A DNA stretch of 54,121 bases from Thermodesulfovibrionia bacterium. GTDB taxonomy: Bacteria > Nitrospirota > Thermodesulfovibrionia > UBA6902. How positions within the stretch are numbered: the stretch's first letter is position 1; each line of letters opens with the position of its first letter. The stretch covers positions 1 through 54,121 of the forward strand of contig JAGVNU010000094.1 in assembly GCA_020053105.1 (NCBI GenBank), in the 5' to 3' direction. Both the position numbers and the translations under genes were made by a program. Positions 24,521 to 33,329 of the stretch are shown here, piece after piece. The notes under the pieces were generated by a model. It did not search any database and was not told the origin of the DNA. It was given only the letters and a program-made list of their open reading frames with translations.

Positions 24521-26056
24521 ATGAAATATTTATTTCTCGTTGTCGCGGCAATTTTTTTAATGTCGTGCGCCTCAACACAGGTCGCCGGGATATCAAAAAA
24601 TAAACCTGATGCCGATTTCATTAAACAAGAGAGCCAGGCCGAAACCAAAACGCAGGGCGCTATCATGTCAGGAATATCCGCGCCCGAAATTCCTGAATTT
24701 ATGCCTGTCCAGGAAGGCCTTTCACCCCTTGAGACGAAAACCGTTTCAATTGCAGCGAGGAATACACCGCTGAGAGAAGTGCTCTACATAGTCGCGGAAA
24801 CGGCAAACCTGAATCTCGTCATGGGACGGGATGTTGATCCTGAACTCCCGGTGACCATGACCGTAAAAGACATTTCAGTGGACAATGCGCTTGATATTAT
24901 ATTTGATTCTGTGAATTATTTTTATTCAGTTAAAGACAATATCCTGACAGTAAAGGCCGTGGAAACTGAAATATTTGAACTTGGCCAGCCCAATATAGTC
25001 CAGGAATATAAGATAGACGTCGGCGGTGACATTCTCGGAGGCACAGGTTCAGGCAGTGCTGGAGCAAATTCGGTAAGCGGCGCTGTTGGTATGAAATCCA
25101 GCTCGGATGAGGCCTCATTTAAATTCTGGGACGCCATGGAAAAAACATTGCATACACTTCTTACTGTAAACAGCGGGCTGGGGCCGTCGCCGGCGGCAAA
25201 TTTTATTATTAACAGAATGGCCGGCACAATCATGGTCACGGCAACCAAGAAAGAGTTGAAAAAAGTCGGCGACTACATTGCCAACTTAAAAAAGGTGCTG
25301 AACAGACAGGTGCTGGTTGAGGCCCGGATCGTTGAGGTCCAGTTGTCGGAGGGCCTGAAGTATGGAATAGACTGGGAAGCCATCGGCCAATTGCTGGCCG
25401 ACGGGACTACAAGCGTCAGCACCAAAAATTTCACAAATATGTTTACAACGGGCAGTTCGAGTTTTGAAATAAACATCTTCCACAATGACAACTTCACACT
25501 CCTTTTAAAGGCGCTGCAGGAGCAGGGCAATGTGAAGACATTATCTAATCCGAGAGTAAATATTATGAATGGCCAGACCTCCATTTTAAGTGTCGGCAGG
25601 AACACGACTTTTATCTCAAGGGTCGAGACCACAACAACATCCTCAGATGGTTCCGCGCCGGTGACCACTTTTACGGTCGATACAAACAGCATACTTTCAG
25701 GCGTCATGTTCGGCCTGGTCCCTTATATTAACAGCGACAACGAAATAACCCTGTCCATAACTCCTATTGTCACAAATCTCGTAAGCCTCGACTCTAAAAC
25801 AATCGGGGCAGGAGACAATTCAGTGGAGATAAAGCTCCCCACCGTGGATTTAAGAGAAATGAGCACCACAGTCAAGATCCTGGACGGACAGATAGTCATC
25901 ATAGGAGGACTTATAGACAAACAGGAGATACTCAAGGAAAAACAGGTGCCTCTGCTCGGCGACATACCTTATATAGGAGCGGCCTTTAAAAACTATGAAA
26001 AGACTTACGAGAACAAGGAACTCGTGATAATGCTTATCCCGAGGATAATTAGTTGA
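24521..26056 (+). CDS. mshL: MshL-like secretin (outer-membrane pore lipoprotein)
   Basis: A 511-residue secretin. The lipoprotein signal ends at Cys16 (AAIFLMSCAST). Residues 75-150 are a secretin N0/STN-type domain (ISIDN-like KDISVDNALDII), followed by N1-type folds (FIINRMAGTIMVTATKKELKKVGDYI). The secretin pore domain carries VEARIVEVQLSEGLKYGIDWE and the closing motif VPLLGDIPYIGAAFKN and IMLIPRII. It is expected to form a ring through which the pilus or pseudopilus passes. It is coupled to mshE by a four-base overlap. Confidence 0.9.
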   Translation: MKYLFLVVAAIFLMSCASTQVAGISKNKPDADFIKQESQAETKTQGAIMSGISAPEIPEFMPVQEGLSPLETKTVSIAARNTPLREVLYIVAETANLNLVMGRDVDPELPVTMTVKDISVDNALDIIFDSVNYFYSVKDNILTVKAVETEIFELGQPNIVQEYKIDVGGDILGGTGSGSAGANSVSGAVGMKSSSDEASFKFWDAMEKTLHTLLTVNSGLGPSPAANFIINRMAGTIMVTATKKELKKVGDYIANLKKVLNRQVLVEARIVEVQLSEGLKYGIDWEAIGQLLADGTTSVSTKNFTNMFTTGSSSFEINIFHNDNFTLLLKALQEQGNVKTLSNPRVNIMNGQTSILSVGRNTTFISRVETTTTSSDGSAPVTTFTVDTNSILSGVMFGLVPYINSDNEITLSITPIVTNLVSLDSKTIGAGDNSVEIKLPTVDLREMSTTVKILDGQIVIIGGLIDKQEILKEKQVPLLGDIPYIGAAFKNYEKTYENKELVIMLIPRIIS

Positions 26057-27735
26057 CAGCCGCTAAACCCATGAAATTGGGGGAACTTTTAAAAGTAAAA
26101 GGCCTGATAACCGAAGACAGGTTACAGGTAGCGCTCGCATACCAGAAGATAACAGACACACTTTTAGGCGACACACTTATTAAACTAGGTTTTGTGTCCT
26201 CCAGGGAAATCGCCGAGACCCTTGCCGTACAGGCGGGCGTCCCTTTCATCGATTTATCTGAATATACAGTATCTGAAGAGGCCATCCGTCTCATTCCAAA
26301 AGATATCGCTGAAAAATCGGACTTTATCCCCCTCCGCCTTACTGATGATAATTACATTGAGATAGGAGTCACGAACCCGTCCAACATTCACGCGCTTGAT
26401 ACCGCGTCAAAATTAACAGGGCGAAAAACCAGGGTATTTATGATTGACAGCGTCGGGTTCCATGAGACCCTTGAGAGGGCTTATTTCTTCCTTGATAATC
26501 CTATACAGCTGCTGATCAGCGCAGCTATAAACGAAATAAAAACTTCTCACGAACTGCCTGCAACTACGATTGCGGACCTGACTCAAAATTTAATCATGGA
26601 GGGGGTCCGGAGAAAGGCCACTGACATTCACATTAACCCGTCTTCGGACACTATTAGCATATTCTACCGGGTAGACGGCGTTCTTCAGTACGGGTTTTGC
26701 ATCAACAAAAGCGCGCACAACGGCATTGTATCGCGAATCAAGGTGATGTCGATGCTGGATATCTCAGAGAAAAGATTGCCTCAGGACGGATCGTTTTCCC
26801 TGCCCTTTCTCAACACCAAGTATGAAATGCGCGTATCATCAATCCCTACTATATACGGTGAAAATATCGTCATAAGGGTCCTTGCCGGAACAGGGCAACT
26901 GGTCAGGCTGGAACGCCTCGGTTTCGACAGTGATAATACGGACCGCTTACAAACTCTTTTCCAGAAACCATATGGGATCATCCTGGTTTCCGGGCCTACC
27001 GGCAGTGGGAAGACAACAACGCTGTACGCGGCCTTAAGAGAGATCAACATGATCGAAAGGAATGTCCTGACAGTCGAAGACCCTGTAGAGTACAAGCTCA
27101 GCTTTGTCAAGCAAACATCGGTCAACCGGAAGGCAGGTTATGACTTTGCCCTTGCAGGGAGAAGTTTCATGAGACAGGACCCGGATGTTATGCTGCTTGG
27201 AGAGATAAGGGATGAAGAAACAGCAAAGATAGCGATAAGGGCCTCTATTTCCGGCCATCTCGTATTGTCTACCATACATTCCAATGATGCCGTTACTTCT
27301 GTCCCGAGACTGATGGATTTTGATGTCGACAAGTTCCTGCTTTCTTCATCGCTGCTCGCTGTCATTGCACAGAGACTTGTAAGAAAACTCTGCAATTGCT
27401 GCAAGGAAGAATATACGGTATCTGAAAAAGAACTCATTCAATTAAGTTTGGACGGAAACGGGAAGTTTCGTGGAGATGCCCTCATCCTCGAAACAGCCTA
27501 CAGGGCCAAAGGCTGCAAGATTTGCAACAATACCGGGTATGTCGGCAGGACGGTTGTCGGCGAAATAATGGTCGTTAATGATGCGATCAAGGAATTAATA
27601 TCTGAAGGGGCTTCGATAACCAGGCTCAAAGAGGAAGCCTTGAATAACGGCATGGTCCCGCTAAAGACATCCGGCATAGAAAAGATAAGGCAGAATCTGA
27701 CAAGTATAGAGGAAATTGTCAGGCTGATAAACTGA
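26053..27735 (+). CDS. mshE: MshE/GspE-type assembly ATPase with MshEN c-di-GMP motif
   Basis: A 560-residue extension ATPase. Walker A GPTGSGKT is at 314-321, the Asp box RNVLTVEDPVEY at 337-347, Walker B LLGEIRDEE at 381-389 and the His box around 402-409. A tetracysteine zinc site is C447/C450 with C488/C491. The N-terminus matches both halves of the MshEN motif: KLGELLKVKGLI...LQVALAYQ (8-31) and LLGDTLIKLGFV...AETLAVQ (37-60), so c-di-GMP binding is likely. The start is TTG, overlapping the secretin stop. Confidence 0.92.
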   Translation: MTAAKPMKLGELLKVKGLITEDRLQVALAYQKITDTLLGDTLIKLGFVSSREIAETLAVQAGVPFIDLSEYTVSEEAIRLIPKDIAEKSDFIPLRLTDDNYIEIGVTNPSNIHALDTASKLTGRKTRVFMIDSVGFHETLERAYFFLDNPIQLLISAAINEIKTSHELPATTIADLTQNLIMEGVRRKATDIHINPSSDTISIFYRVDGVLQYGFCINKSAHNGIVSRIKVMSMLDISEKRLPQDGSFSLPFLNTKYEMRVSSIPTIYGENIVIRVLAGTGQLVRLERLGFDSDNTDRLQTLFQKPYGIILVSGPTGSGKTTTLYAALREINMIERNVLTVEDPVEYKLSFVKQTSVNRKAGYDFALAGRSFMRQDPDVMLLGEIRDEETAKIAIRASISGHLVLSTIHSNDAVTSVPRLMDFDVDKFLLSSSLLAVIAQRLVRKLCNCCKEEYTVSEKELIQLSLDGNGKFRGDALILETAYRAKGCKICNNTGYVGRTVVGEIMVVNDAIKELISEGASITRLKEEALNNGMVPLKTSGIEKIRQNLTSIEEIVRLIN

Positions 27736-28952
27736 TGCCTTATTTCAGATATGAGGCAATAAACCCGCAGGGCGATTTAATCAAGGGATTAACGGAACAC
27801 AAGGACATAGACCTTGCCTACGATAATATCTCCGACTCCGGTCTGCATATAGTAAAAATACAACCATCCGGAAGGCTCGCCGATTTATACCTGAAAAAAG
27901 TCAGTTCCTGGAGCATAAAAACCAGGGACGTTATCGAATTTGCAAAAAGCCTTTCCGTCATGCAAAGGGCCGGCCTTCCGCTGCTTGACTCGATCTCCGA
28001 TATTGCGGAGGCAACGGAAAACAGGCATTTCAGGGAAATGCTTCTGGACATCAGGAGGGCGATTGAGTTAGGTTCGGGCTTTTCTGAAGCATTGTCACGC
28101 CATAAGAATATATTTCCCGAGATATTTATAAATTTGACCGCTGTTGCTGAAGAAACGGGCCGCATCAGTGAAAGCCTGTCGGACATTGCATTGCACCTGC
28201 AGAGGATGGAAGACCTGAAAAGCGCCATAATACGGGCGCTGATGTACCCGGCCTTTGCCCTTATCGGCACTACAGGCGCCCTAATGTTCTGGCTCATTTA
28301 TGTGCTGCCGAAGATGAGTGAGCTTTTCAAAACAATGGCCATCGACCTGCCGCCAATGACACAGGCCCTCATAGCGGCAAGCGACTTTACCAGTTCCAAA
28401 TGGTACGTCTTTATTATTGTGCCGGTCATGGTCTATGTTGCACTGAAACTGCTTTCAAAAAATGAGGCCTCAAAATACTATCTCGATATGGCCAAATTAA
28501 GATTACCGATCATAAAGTTAATAATGTTCAATAAACTTCTCGCCTTGTTCGCCGAGCAATTAAGAATACTTATCGCAGCAGGGGTCACAATCGACAGGTC
28601 ACTTGATATTATTATGACCGTTGTTAACAATGCGGTATTCAGGAAGGCGGTTGCCGGCATGAAAGAGGACATCCTGCTCGGCAGTAATATAACCGATGCA
28701 ATAAAAAAACACCCCTCGCTGTTTCCAAATATTGTTATCAGGATGATATCCATCGGAGAATCCACGGGCAATCTTACCGAGCAGCTCAATTATCTGTCCG
28801 AATACTTCCTGAAAAAGCTTGATGATGTCTCCGAGAAGATGGGGAAAATGATCGAGCCGATCATCATCATTGTTATCGGCGGTATGTTTGTAGTAATTAT
28901 TTTGGGATTATTGGCCCCCATATATGATCTTGTATCGAGGATGGGGTCATAG
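27735..28952 (+). CDS. mshG: MshG/GspF-type inner-membrane platform protein
   Basis: A 405-residue polytopic protein with two T2SSF domains (about 65-190 and 265-395). Membrane helices lie around 168-195 (ALIGTTGALMFWLIYVL), 222-240 and 376-398 (IIIIVIGGMFVVIILGLLAPI). The conserved family motifs EFAKSLSVMQRAGLPLLDSI and LFAEQLRILIAAGV are clear. It couples the ATPase to the growing pilus. It overlaps the mshE stop codon by one base. Confidence 0.93.
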   Translation: MPYFRYEAINPQGDLIKGLTEHKDIDLAYDNISDSGLHIVKIQPSGRLADLYLKKVSSWSIKTRDVIEFAKSLSVMQRAGLPLLDSISDIAEATENRHFREMLLDIRRAIELGSGFSEALSRHKNIFPEIFINLTAVAEETGRISESLSDIALHLQRMEDLKSAIIRALMYPAFALIGTTGALMFWLIYVLPKMSELFKTMAIDLPPMTQALIAASDFTSSKWYVFIIVPVMVYVALKLLSKNEASKYYLDMAKLRLPIIKLIMFNKLLALFAEQLRILIAAGVTIDRSLDIIMTVVNNAVFRKAVAGMKEDILLGSNITDAIKKHPSLFPNIVIRMISIGESTGNLTEQLNYLSEYFLKKLDDVSEKMGKMIEPIIIIVIGGMFVVIILGLLAPIYDLVSRMGS

Positions 28953-28954
28953 CC

Positions 28955-29863
28955 ATGGATTTCCTGCGCTTCTTCGGACTAAAGAAGGACCCTTTCAAAC
29001 TGGTCCCGGACCCTGCCTTTTTTTATCCTTCTCCATGTCATAATGAAGGCCTTCTCCTGATGGACTATTCAATACGTCAGAAGGAAGGATTTCTCCTCAT
29101 CATCGGAGACCCCGGGACCGGCAAGACTACCATGCTCAATGTATTTCTCAAAAAGTGGAAAGCTAAGGCAGAGATAGCGATCATTCTCACCCCGCGTCTG
29201 TCGCCTGAAGAGTTTTTAAGCGCAGTTGCAGAAGATCTTGATATCAATATTGAGAACATGAACAAAAATGAGATCATCAAGTCGTTAAGGGATTTCATGA
29301 CAATAAAAGCTTCAAAGCGTAAAAGAATCATCATAATAGTTGATGAAGCGCAAAACCTTCCTGACGAGACACTCGAAGAGTTAAGACTGCTTTCCAACAT
29401 CGAGACCAGCAAGGACAAACTCCTTCAGATAATTCTTTCAGGCCAGCCTGAACTTGAAGCCAGGCTCCGGGCAGATAATTTGAGACAGCTTAACCAGAGG
29501 ATAGCAAACCGTGTATATCTGAAAAATTTCAACCCGGATGAAACACTTGATTATATTAACTTCAGGATTGCAAAGGCCGGCAGGAAAACATTGCAGGTCC
29601 ACAGAAAGACGTGCAGGGCTGCGCATAAACTTACGAAGGGCATTCCCCGGCTTATCAATATGCTGATATCAAGGGCCTTGATGGCCGCTTACCTGGAAGA
29701 GAGCAGTCTTGTCCTTCCCAGACACATTGATCATGCGGTGAAAAGCCTGAACCACAGTGACATGAAGGTGAGAAAATGGCCCGGATTGGTCCCCGCATTT
29801 ATTGGATCTCTTGCGGTCATTCTGGTCACCGGGATGCTTTATATTTATCTTCAGACCAGTTGA
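28955..29863 (+). CDS. mshM: MshM/ExeA-like AAA ATPase
   Basis: A 302-residue AAA ATPase of the ExeA/MshM type. The start FFGLKKDPFKLVPDPAFFYPS is a family signature, followed by Walker A GDPGTGKT (53-60) and Walker B IIIIVDEAQNLP. A C-terminal membrane helix (about 275-300) would place the ATPase in the cytoplasm and its tail in the periplasm; there is no peptidoglycan-binding domain, unlike long ExeA. It ends the forward pilus operon, two bases after mshG. Confidence 0.9.
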   Translation: MDFLRFFGLKKDPFKLVPDPAFFYPSPCHNEGLLLMDYSIRQKEGFLLIIGDPGTGKTTMLNVFLKKWKAKAEIAIILTPRLSPEEFLSAVAEDLDINIENMNKNEIIKSLRDFMTIKASKRKRIIIIVDEAQNLPDETLEELRLLSNIETSKDKLLQIILSGQPELEARLRADNLRQLNQRIANRVYLKNFNPDETLDYINFRIAKAGRKTLQVHRKTCRAAHKLTKGIPRLINMLISRALMAAYLEESSLVLPRHIDHAVKSLNHSDMKVRKWPGLVPAFIGSLAVILVTGMLYIYLQTS

Positions 29864-29887
29864 TGGGGATACTGTCAATTTCTATTC

Positions 29888-31072
29888 TTATTTCCTATTA
29901 TTCAGCAGGATCATCCTCTGCCGTGCGTAAGACTTCATCTTGCCGTCTGCTGAATCATTTTCATAAATACTTCTGTAAAGTTTAATCGCCCCGTCAATCT
30001 TGCCCTGCTTTTCATATATCCGCGCCAGCCCCAGGGGACCATTCATGTTGCCTAATTTGATAAGCCTGGAAAAATATTCAGAGGCCTCCTGCAATTGGTC
30101 CTGCCGTTCGTGGAGGATGGCAAGATTAAGAACAACATCCTGATTATCCGGCTCAAGCATAAAGGCTTTATTAAGGTACTCTTGCGCAGATATCATGTCC
30201 CCGGATTTGGCATAAGCAATCCCCAGGTTGATTAAAGCCGCAGGGTTGTCTCTGTTTATGTCTACTGCCATCCGGGAATACGTGATTGACTCATCAATAA
30301 GATTTAACCGGAGGTATATATATGCGATATTATTTATGACAGCATAATTGCCCCTGTCCATTTCCAGTGCCCTTTTATAATTTGTCAGGGCCTTTGAATA
30401 ATCACCTTTCATATCGTATTCTCTTGCCCTGTATAAATAAGCATCCATGCCATGTGTGTCCGCGCTTTCAGCGTGTAGCGCAGGTGCGGGAGGATTATCA
30501 GTGTTGATTTTATTGACCCGCTTATCAGGGATTTTCACCTCATCATGCATCCCGGCATTTTGGTGCGGCGCGCTTCCGGGGGCAGCTTCAACCGGTTTGT
30601 CTGACATAGGCTGCAAGACTTCTATTCTATCTTCATTTTTACTGCTGACTTTTGGTAATAGAGCTTCCTCTTCTGTAATTGTGCCCACGGATTCTTCCCC
30701 GCTTATTGCAGGTTGAACTTTTCCCTGGGCTTCATTCTGTTTGTCCAAATCTCCGGGATTACTGCCTTGCAGCGGGCTTGAAGATTGACTTGCTGCCGCC
30801 TGCTTGTCCCGGATTTTCTGCCTCACTGCCTCTGGTGATATGGATGCTATATTTATATCAGGCGTGTCCGAAAGAGCTTTTACGTATTGAATGAAAAATA
30901 TCCCTGCCAATAAAGACACAACAAATATTGCTGATAAAATAATTATTTTTTTCTTCCGGGCGGACTGCCCGGCAGAGGCATTTACGATATTCTTCAGGTT
31001 CGGCGGGACTTCTCTTTTTGACCCTGGTTGATGTACCTTTGAGAGTATATCAGCAAGCATACTCATGAGCAT
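29888..31072 (-). CDS. Membrane-anchored TPR protein, MshN-like
   Basis: A 394-residue protein with a short cytoplasmic part, a single membrane helix (about 43-64: IIILSAIFVVSLLAGIFFIQYV), a long low-complexity Ser/Pro/Glu linker (70-200) and about five TPR repeats (205-385), such as DYSKALTNYKRALEMDRGN. This is the plan of MshN. It converges on mshM with a 24-base gap and is the last gene of a reverse pilin unit. It may guide pilin or secretin assembly. Confidence 0.75.
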   Translation of the reverse strand: MLMSMLADILSKVHQPGSKREVPPNLKNIVNASAGQSARKKKIIILSAIFVVSLLAGIFFIQYVKALSDTPDINIASISPEAVRQKIRDKQAAASQSSSPLQGSNPGDLDKQNEAQGKVQPAISGEESVGTITEEEALLPKVSSKNEDRIEVLQPMSDKPVEAAPGSAPHQNAGMHDEVKIPDKRVNKINTDNPPAPALHAESADTHGMDAYLYRAREYDMKGDYSKALTNYKRALEMDRGNYAVINNIAYIYLRLNLIDESITYSRMAVDINRDNPAALINLGIAYAKSGDMISAQEYLNKAFMLEPDNQDVVLNLAILHERQDQLQEASEYFSRLIKLGNMNGPLGLARIYEKQGKIDGAIKLYRSIYENDSADGKMKSYARQRMILLNNRK

Positions 31073-31152
31073 TCTCCATCGGACAAACTCAGGAGAAAGC
31101 TGTTTAATGAGTTCATATAATTAATCTCCATTCAGGTTGAAATTTCAATACG

Positions 31153-32133
31153 TTAAGGACTTATAGTCATAACCAACGATTTTTGGACTATATTATCATT
31201 AGGCCCTGATGAATCACTATCATCCCTGACAAAGAAGGTATACATTACAGTGCCTGATATTGAAGGTTGTCCTGAAATATTCAGTGTGCTGTTAGCCGGA
31301 CTCCAGCTTGACTCAGCAAGAGTTAAACAATTCCCTGATAGAGTTACTGGTGAAAAGGTCAATCCGGAAGAAATATTTTCCTGTCTGCACCACTTGTAAT
31401 TCCCGCCGGTGAAAGGCACTCCACCATTAGGATATATATCAGTGCTATATGGAACGCCCTTCTGTCCAACAAGGAGTTCATTGTTAAGTATCTTGAGTCT
31501 GGAACTATTGCAATCAGCTTTAATTGTCAGTTCACCAAGGGTGATCCACTTGACTATGTCATCATATGGCTCCGTCCTGCTCATGTCAGTGGCATAATTG
31601 TCTATATCCGTCCCCTGAGTGTAAACGTTTATCGTGGCCGCTGCTGCTACCGCTTGCGGACCTGCCGTTTGATTATTGTAATTTTCTCCACTGCTCAGAA
31701 TTATAAATGCAACATCATTTATCGCCTGAGGAGAGCTGCAGCCTGCGTCAGGGCAAATGTTAACAGTGATGTTTGTACTTCTTCTCCCGCAGATACCAAC
31801 TGTTAAATTACTATCAAAGATATAGTTCAGCGGCTTGGTCCACGTATCATTGGGGTTCCTGACCGTTGACGGGAACTCAGCTGCATCAGGCAGGCTATTG
31901 CTTGATGCTCCGAAACTTACAACCGATTCTACCGCTGCATTCATTATCTCCTTTGTTTCAAAAACCTTCGCCCTCTTTGTCAGCGGGCCCACCAATCCTG
32001 CGCCCATGCCGATCAGCAAGCCCATTATTACCAGCACTATCGCAAGCTCTATGAGGGTGAAGCCGTTATCGCCAGTGGCAAGGGGCAAGTCGAAATCGAC
32101 TCGTACCGAGGGGCGAGGAGCAAGTTTTTTCAC
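31153..32133 (-). CDS. Type IV prepilin-like protein with Ig-like C-terminal domain
   Basis: A 326-residue prepilin. The cleavage site is G24-F25 in DNGFTLIELAIVLVIMG, with the conserved Glu at position +5. The leader is long (24 residues) and includes an odd DNA palindrome (AGTCGATTTCGACT). The middle is a pilin head with four Cys. The last about 100 residues resemble a putative-Ig (He_PIG) domain: LPSGL-like SSGLTFSPVTL, then SISGTVMYTFFVRDDS. A large Ig-tipped minor pilin or adhesin is likely. Its start overlaps the small gene upstream by four bases. Confidence 0.8.
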   Translation of the reverse strand: MKKLAPRPSVRVDFDLPLATGDNGFTLIELAIVLVIMGLLIGMGAGLVGPLTKRAKVFETKEIMNAAVESVVSFGASSNSLPDAAEFPSTVRNPNDTWTKPLNYIFDSNLTVGICGRRSTNITVNICPDAGCSSPQAINDVAFIILSSGENYNNQTAGPQAVAAAATINVYTQGTDIDNYATDMSRTEPYDDIVKWITLGELTIKADCNSSRLKILNNELLVGQKGVPYSTDIYPNGGVPFTGGNYKWCRQENISSGLTFSPVTLSGNCLTLAESSWSPANSTLNISGQPSISGTVMYTFFVRDDSDSSGPNDNIVQKSLVMTISP

Positions 32134-32321
32134 GACTGCCTCTTATAAAGATAAAACACCACCATCATTCCTCCTGATAAATTCAACACCATGGCATATC
32201 TTGTCCTTCTTATCACTTCACTCATTTCCGTGTCAGGCGATATCCAGAACAAATAATATCCGCCTAACACGAGCAGGATACCGAGCAGGCCTGTCAGCTT
32301 TATTAAAAGCGCTTTACGCAT
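32130..32321 (-). CDS. Small two-helix membrane protein in pilin unit
   Basis: A 63-residue protein not recognised from a family. Two membrane helices are at about 8-28 (KLTGLLGILLVLGGYYLFWI) and 43-59 (YAMVLNLSGGMMVVFYL). It overlaps the Ig prepilin start by four bases (ATGA), and this coupling argues that it is a real gene. It lies downstream of the terminator of the first prepilin gene, so it needs its own promoter or read-through. Confidence 0.6.
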   Translation of the reverse strand: MRKALLIKLTGLLGILLVLGGYYLFWISPDTEMSEVIRRTRYAMVLNLSGGMMVVFYLYKRQS

Positions 32322-32430
32322 TGCAGAATAATTTCATATCCGGACAACCGCCGGACCAAAGAGAGTCAACCGTCCGCCCGAAAGTCGGACCAGAATTATT
32401 TCAGATCTTTTAAATACCCCCCGCTTAAAA

Positions 32431-32460
32431 CTTAAAGAGGGCGATTATCTCGCCCCCTTC
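32431..32460 (-). terminator. Terminator of the prepilin gene
   Basis: On the minus strand the hairpin AGGGGGCGAGATAATCGCCCTCTTT is followed by a partly T-rich AAGTTTTAAG. It lies 25 bases past the prepilin stop codon. It probably lets the major prepilin be made in excess of the genes that follow. Confidence 0.65.
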
Positions 32461-32484
32461 AGATAACGATATTATGTATTCCTG

Positions 32485-33147
32485 TTAGTACGGTCTGTCA
32501 AAAAGCCATACAGCGGCCAGTTGTGTTGCTGCCCATGCAGTTGCCGCACCCCCTGCTGTTTCATTTACGGCTGTAACGTTTGTGACCGCGGCGACAGTTC
32601 TTTGATTGACCGTTCCCGCCCCTGCAAGCACCGCAGCCGTCGCCCCCCTGAATTGTCCACGCCCTGCAACTGCAGCCCCGTCAATTGATGTATCCATAGC
32701 CTGAATTATCCGCATTGCATCAGTGCCGATGGCCCCGGTACAGTCTGCCGTTACGCATATTACCATGACATTCCGGGTTGGTGCAGCATCAGACCCTATG
32801 TAGACCCAGAATGATTGCCCGCCGATTATAACAGGATTTACAGGCGCATTTGCCATTGTATTTGCTGCAGCCATCACCCCGATAGCCGATGCTGCTGCAG
32901 TCTGTTCTGCTCCCGTATTACCGATAAGGCCATCTGCACCGACGTCACCGGGGAAAGTTCCAATTCTGTCCATGTATACCCATGTAAGTGCGTTCCAGGC
33001 ATTTGCGGTGGATGTGAGTTTTTTTGCTTTTGCACTCTCAAGCAAATCCTGTCCCTTGAGCACTGCACCTAAAATGATGCCGATGATAACCAGCACTATC
33101 GACAACTCGATGAGCGTAAATCCTTTTTGCCTTAAATCGTTCCTCAT
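32485..33147 (-). CDS. Type IV prepilin (likely major pilin or pseudopilin)
   Basis: A 220-residue prepilin. I chose the ATG at 33147 because AGGAGG precedes it, giving leader MRNDLRQKG with cleavage G9-F10 in KGFTLIELSIVLVIIG and Glu at +5. The head includes GTFPGDVGADGLIGN, a motif seen in related pilins, and is rich in Ala, Gly and Thr with two Cys. The frame is open 19 codons further upstream, but without a ribosome site. A dedicated terminator follows, consistent with high expression. It is the first gene of the reverse pilin unit. Confidence 0.88.
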   Translation of the reverse strand: MRNDLRQKGFTLIELSIVLVIIGIILGAVLKGQDLLESAKAKKLTSTANAWNALTWVYMDRIGTFPGDVGADGLIGNTGAEQTAAASAIGVMAAANTMANAPVNPVIIGGQSFWVYIGSDAAPTRNVMVICVTADCTGAIGTDAMRIIQAMDTSIDGAAVAGRGQFRGATAAVLAGAGTVNQRTVAAVTNVTAVNETAGGAATAWAATQLAAVWLFDRPY

Positions 33148-33186
33148 CTCTTCTCCTCCTTTAGCATCTTTGTCATTGATTTCTGC

Positions 33187-33204
33187 TTGATTATTGATAA
33201 TCAA
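33187..33204. promoter_or_regulatory. Perfect palindrome upstream of prepilin
   Basis: TTGATTAT-TG-ATAATCAA is a perfect 8+2+8 palindrome 40 bases upstream of the prepilin ATG. Its form fits a regulator-binding site. On the plus strand it is followed by TTTTTT, so a weak terminator is the other reading, although no plus-strand gene ends there. Confidence 0.35.
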
Positions 33205-33329
33205 TTTTTTATTGAGTGATAATGTTATTTATCGGCAGAAAAAAGATACTTCTTTAATGCGTTGGTTAATTGCAGAAGTTTGAGGTTAATCTGGTTGAGG
33301 GGATATACTTAAGGAAAATAGTTGGTTTA

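Noticed and set aside
32339-32393. Possible c-di-GMP (GEMM) riboswitch before a pilin-unit gene
   Set aside because: The conserved GEMM core words are absent; only two simple hairpins are seen.
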